Assembly: GCA_902800585.1 (NCBI GenBank)
Contig: CADCEW010000019.1
Span: forward strand, 1-35,597
Length of the DNA stretch: 35,597 nucleotides
Origin: an uncultured Prevotellaceae bacterium
GTDB lineage: Bacteria; Bacteroidota; Bacteroidia; Bacteroidales; Bacteroidaceae
Direction of reading: 5' to 3'
This document shows positions 34,802 to 35,597 of this stretch, piece by piece; the first letter of the stretch is position 1; every line of letters starts with the position of its first letter. Position numbers and translations under genes: made by a program. The notes beneath the pieces are model-generated. The model saw only the letters and a list, made by a program, of their open reading frames with translations, was not told where the DNA came from and made no database searches.

Positions 34802-34993
34802 TCAAAGATACAAAGATTTTTTGAATTGACAAAGAAAAAAACGCATGATCCTCACAGATGCCTGTGTCTGGATGAAGTCTGCCAACTGCTTCGTTCCTAC
34901 GAAGGTCTTGTCATAGATGGCACGTGCGAAGTACTTGCCGTAGGCCATTGAACGAGGGTTTGAATTAAGTTTCTTAATAAATTTCTGACTCAT
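34802..34993 (-). pseudogene. Truncated HU-like DNA-binding protein (Bacteroidales HU-like family)
   Basis: 63 codons. The first 48 (MSQKFIKKLNSNPRSMAYGK, then YFARAIYDKTFVGTKQLADF, then IQTQASV) resemble the start of the Bacteroidales HU-like family of about 130-160 residues. The match stops at QTQASV, and the frame continues for 15 unrelated residues to a stop. The remaining HU core, including the DNA-binding arms, is not in any frame nearby. A promoter-like sequence (34803-34833) starts where the homology ends. I read it as a 5' remnant left by deletion or recombination. A real short protein is less likely but possible. Confidence 0.6.
34803..34833 (-). promoter_or_regulatory. Promoter-like sequence at the end of the HU-like remnant
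   Basis: TTTG (34833-34830), 19 nt, then TATCTTTG (34810-34803) on the minus strand. It would give a leader of about 125 nt before radA, containing the hairpin at 34748-34764. Confidence 0.45.
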
Positions 34994-35030
34994 GATCTTG
35001 TGTGTTTTTAATGGTTAATAACTGTGGCTT

Positions 35031-35058
35031 TTAGCTATTGGCCGTTAGCTGTTTGCCG
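35031..35058. repeat. Imperfect 14-bp tandem repeat upstream of the HU-like remnant
   Basis: TTAGCTATTGGCCG (35031-35044) is followed directly by TTAGCTGTTTGCCG (35045-35058); they differ at two or three positions. It sits in the leader between promoter and remnant start. Confidence 0.6.
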
Positions 35059-35115
35059 TTTGGTGTCTCCATTCCCGATGCGCGCTTTCGTTCCTTTTGA
35101 CCTCCTTATCAACGG

Positions 35116-35147
35116 CAAAATTACTAAAAATAAGAACACGAAACAAG
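35116..35147 (-). promoter_or_regulatory. Outward promoter towards the HU-like remnant
   Basis: CTTG (35147-35144), 20 nt, then TAATTTTG (35123-35116) on the minus strand. The surrounding 45 bases (35159-35115) match 35523-35567 on the other strand at 37 of 45 positions. Confidence 0.6.
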
Positions 35148-35194
35148 CGTTCCCGAAAAAAACTGCTTTTTAAAGTGTTAAATTTTTAGGGGGC

Positions 35195-35367
35195 GCACCG
35201 GTGCACCAGTGCACCAGCGCACCATTAGGAAAATTCAACTTAGGATAATTCCTATATATTTACTTTATATTATTATATAATTGTAATTATATAATAATAT
35301 AATATATTTTCCACCCATTTCTTGTAACCTCACATTTCGAAATGGTGCGCTGGTGCGCTGGTGCGCC
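35195..35367. repeat. GC-rich long inverted repeat built of 8-bp units
   Basis: Arm 35200-35226 matches the reverse complement of 35341-35367 at 25 of 27 positions, and both mismatches would be G-U pairs in RNA. Within the arms GCACC recurs at an 8-nt period: four times on the left (35195, 35203, 35211, 35219) and three on the right as GGTGC (35344, 35352, 35360). The 114 bases between are AT-rich and contain a second palindrome. Confidence 0.85.
35265..35302. repeat. AT-only perfect inverted repeat inside the GC-rich one
   Basis: Eighteen-base arms 35265-35282 and 35285-35302 are perfectly complementary around a GT loop. They lie close to the centre of the larger inverted repeat. This could extrude as a cruciform. 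Confidence 0.85.
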
Positions 35368-35408
35368 TCACCTCTCTCCCTGCAACTAAAGCCTTCTATC
35401 ACTTATCG

Positions 35409-35486
35409 CAGTATCTGTTATGGGGGTATTCCAGTATCTCCGATGGGGGTATAGGAGCCTTTAGCAACAACCATCGGAGCCTTTAG
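35409..35486. repeat. Cluster of short direct and inverted repeats
   Basis: CAGTATCT-nnn-ATGGGGGTAT occurs at 35409-35429 and 35432-35452 (18 of 21 identical, 23-nt period). GGAGCCTTTAG occurs at 35454-35464 and 35476-35486 (22-nt period). CTCCGATGG (35438-35446) is the inverse of CCATCGGAG (35471-35479). The spacing of about two helical turns suggests operator-like sites, which is inference. Confidence 0.65.
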
Positions 35487-35534
35487 AACAAGTGACAAAA
35501 GGCACTTCCTTCTTTTAAGATATTTTCGGAAACA

Positions 35535-35566
35535 CTTGTTTCGTATTATTATTATTTGTATCTTTG
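35535..35566 (+). promoter_or_regulatory. Outward promoter for the gene leaving the right edge
   Basis: CTTG (35535-35538), 20 nt, then TATCTTTG (35559-35566). The ATG at 35575 is only 8 nt further, so the transcript would be nearly leaderless. Confidence 0.7.
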
Positions 35567-35574
35567 CAGACAAT

Positions 35575-35597
35575 ATGAAAAAGGTGGTGATTATGAT
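35575..35597 (+). CDS. Start of a gene running off the right edge
   Basis: ATG at 35575 opens MKKVVIM and runs into the window end. The start is supported by the consensus promoter just upstream. Seven residues are too few to name a family. The hydrophobic VVIM after two lysines would suit a first beta-strand of a nucleotide-binding fold or a signal peptide. Confidence 0.5.

Larger units (their letters stand above)
34994..35574. other. Non-coding region with nested inverted and direct repeats
   Basis: No convincing gene is seen in these 581 bases. From left to right they hold an imperfect 14-bp direct repeat (35031-35044 and 35045-35058), a minus-strand promoter (35116-35147), GC-rich and AT-rich inverted repeats (35195-35367), short repeats (35409-35486) and a plus-strand promoter (35535-35566). 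The middle is very AT-rich. Confidence 0.7.

Noticed and set aside
35195-35367. CRISPR array
   Set aside because: The repeat unit is 8 bp with no spacers and the arms are inverted, so it is not an array.

Overview
The window looks like chromosomal DNA of a Bacteroidota species, most likely Bacteroidales and close to Prevotella. The evidence is repeated matches to the Bacteroidota promoter (TAnnTTTG at -7, often with TTTG or TTG 17-22 nt upstream), AT-rich leaders without Shine-Dalgarno sequences, and gene families typical of that phylum: BtuB-like TonB receptors, a lamin-tail OadG, EF-G2, PF13189-like kinases and an HU-like protein. No rRNA, tRNA, insertion sequence or CRISPR array was seen. 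Every assignment rests on motifs and context; no database search was run.

Region 1 (1-11,476, minus strand) is a signalling block. Two paralogous membrane proteins, each an extracellular Cache-like sensor, HAMP, SpoIIE-type PP2C phosphatase and RsbW-like ATPase in one chain, flank an orphan NMT1/THI5-like periplasmic binding protein with gaps of 4 and 6 nt. Downstream, behind its own promoter, lies a second run: an ABCG-like ABC transporter with a TerB-like N-terminus, a lipoprotein, a STAS anti-sigma-antagonist-like protein, a synthetase-only (p)ppGpp synthetase homologue, and a LuxR-type regulator with a degenerate receiver domain that runs off the left edge. No sigma factor is present. This is the best candidate for an undescribed system: partner switching that may feed into alarmone production and transcription.

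Region 2 (11,509-21,341) is the B12-dependent succinate-propionate region. mutA-mutB run rightward. Divergently there is a YidE-like transporter followed by OadG (fused to a lamin tail domain), a biotin carrier protein and OadB, that is, three parts of a sodium-pumping decarboxylase without its carboxyltransferase subunit. hemW meets mutB tail to tail with a 4-bp overlap.

Region 3 (21,341-27,207) holds an EF-G paralogue that lacks the catalytic histidine, three tandem cytidylate-kinase-like genes and phosphoglycerate kinase, with a bidirectional terminator between the last two.

Region 4 (27,266-34,713, minus strand) reads radA, an outer-membrane beta-barrel protein, an S41 peptidase lipoprotein, an S37-like peptidase lipoprotein and a TonB-dependent receptor. 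A roughly 40-bp GC-rich palindromic repeat is inserted in frame twice in radA and once in the receptor.

Region 5 (34,714-35,597) is mostly non-coding. It holds a truncated HU-like gene, two outward-facing near-copies of one promoter, nested GC-rich and AT-rich inverted repeats between them, a cluster of short repeats, and the first codons of a gene that leaves the window.
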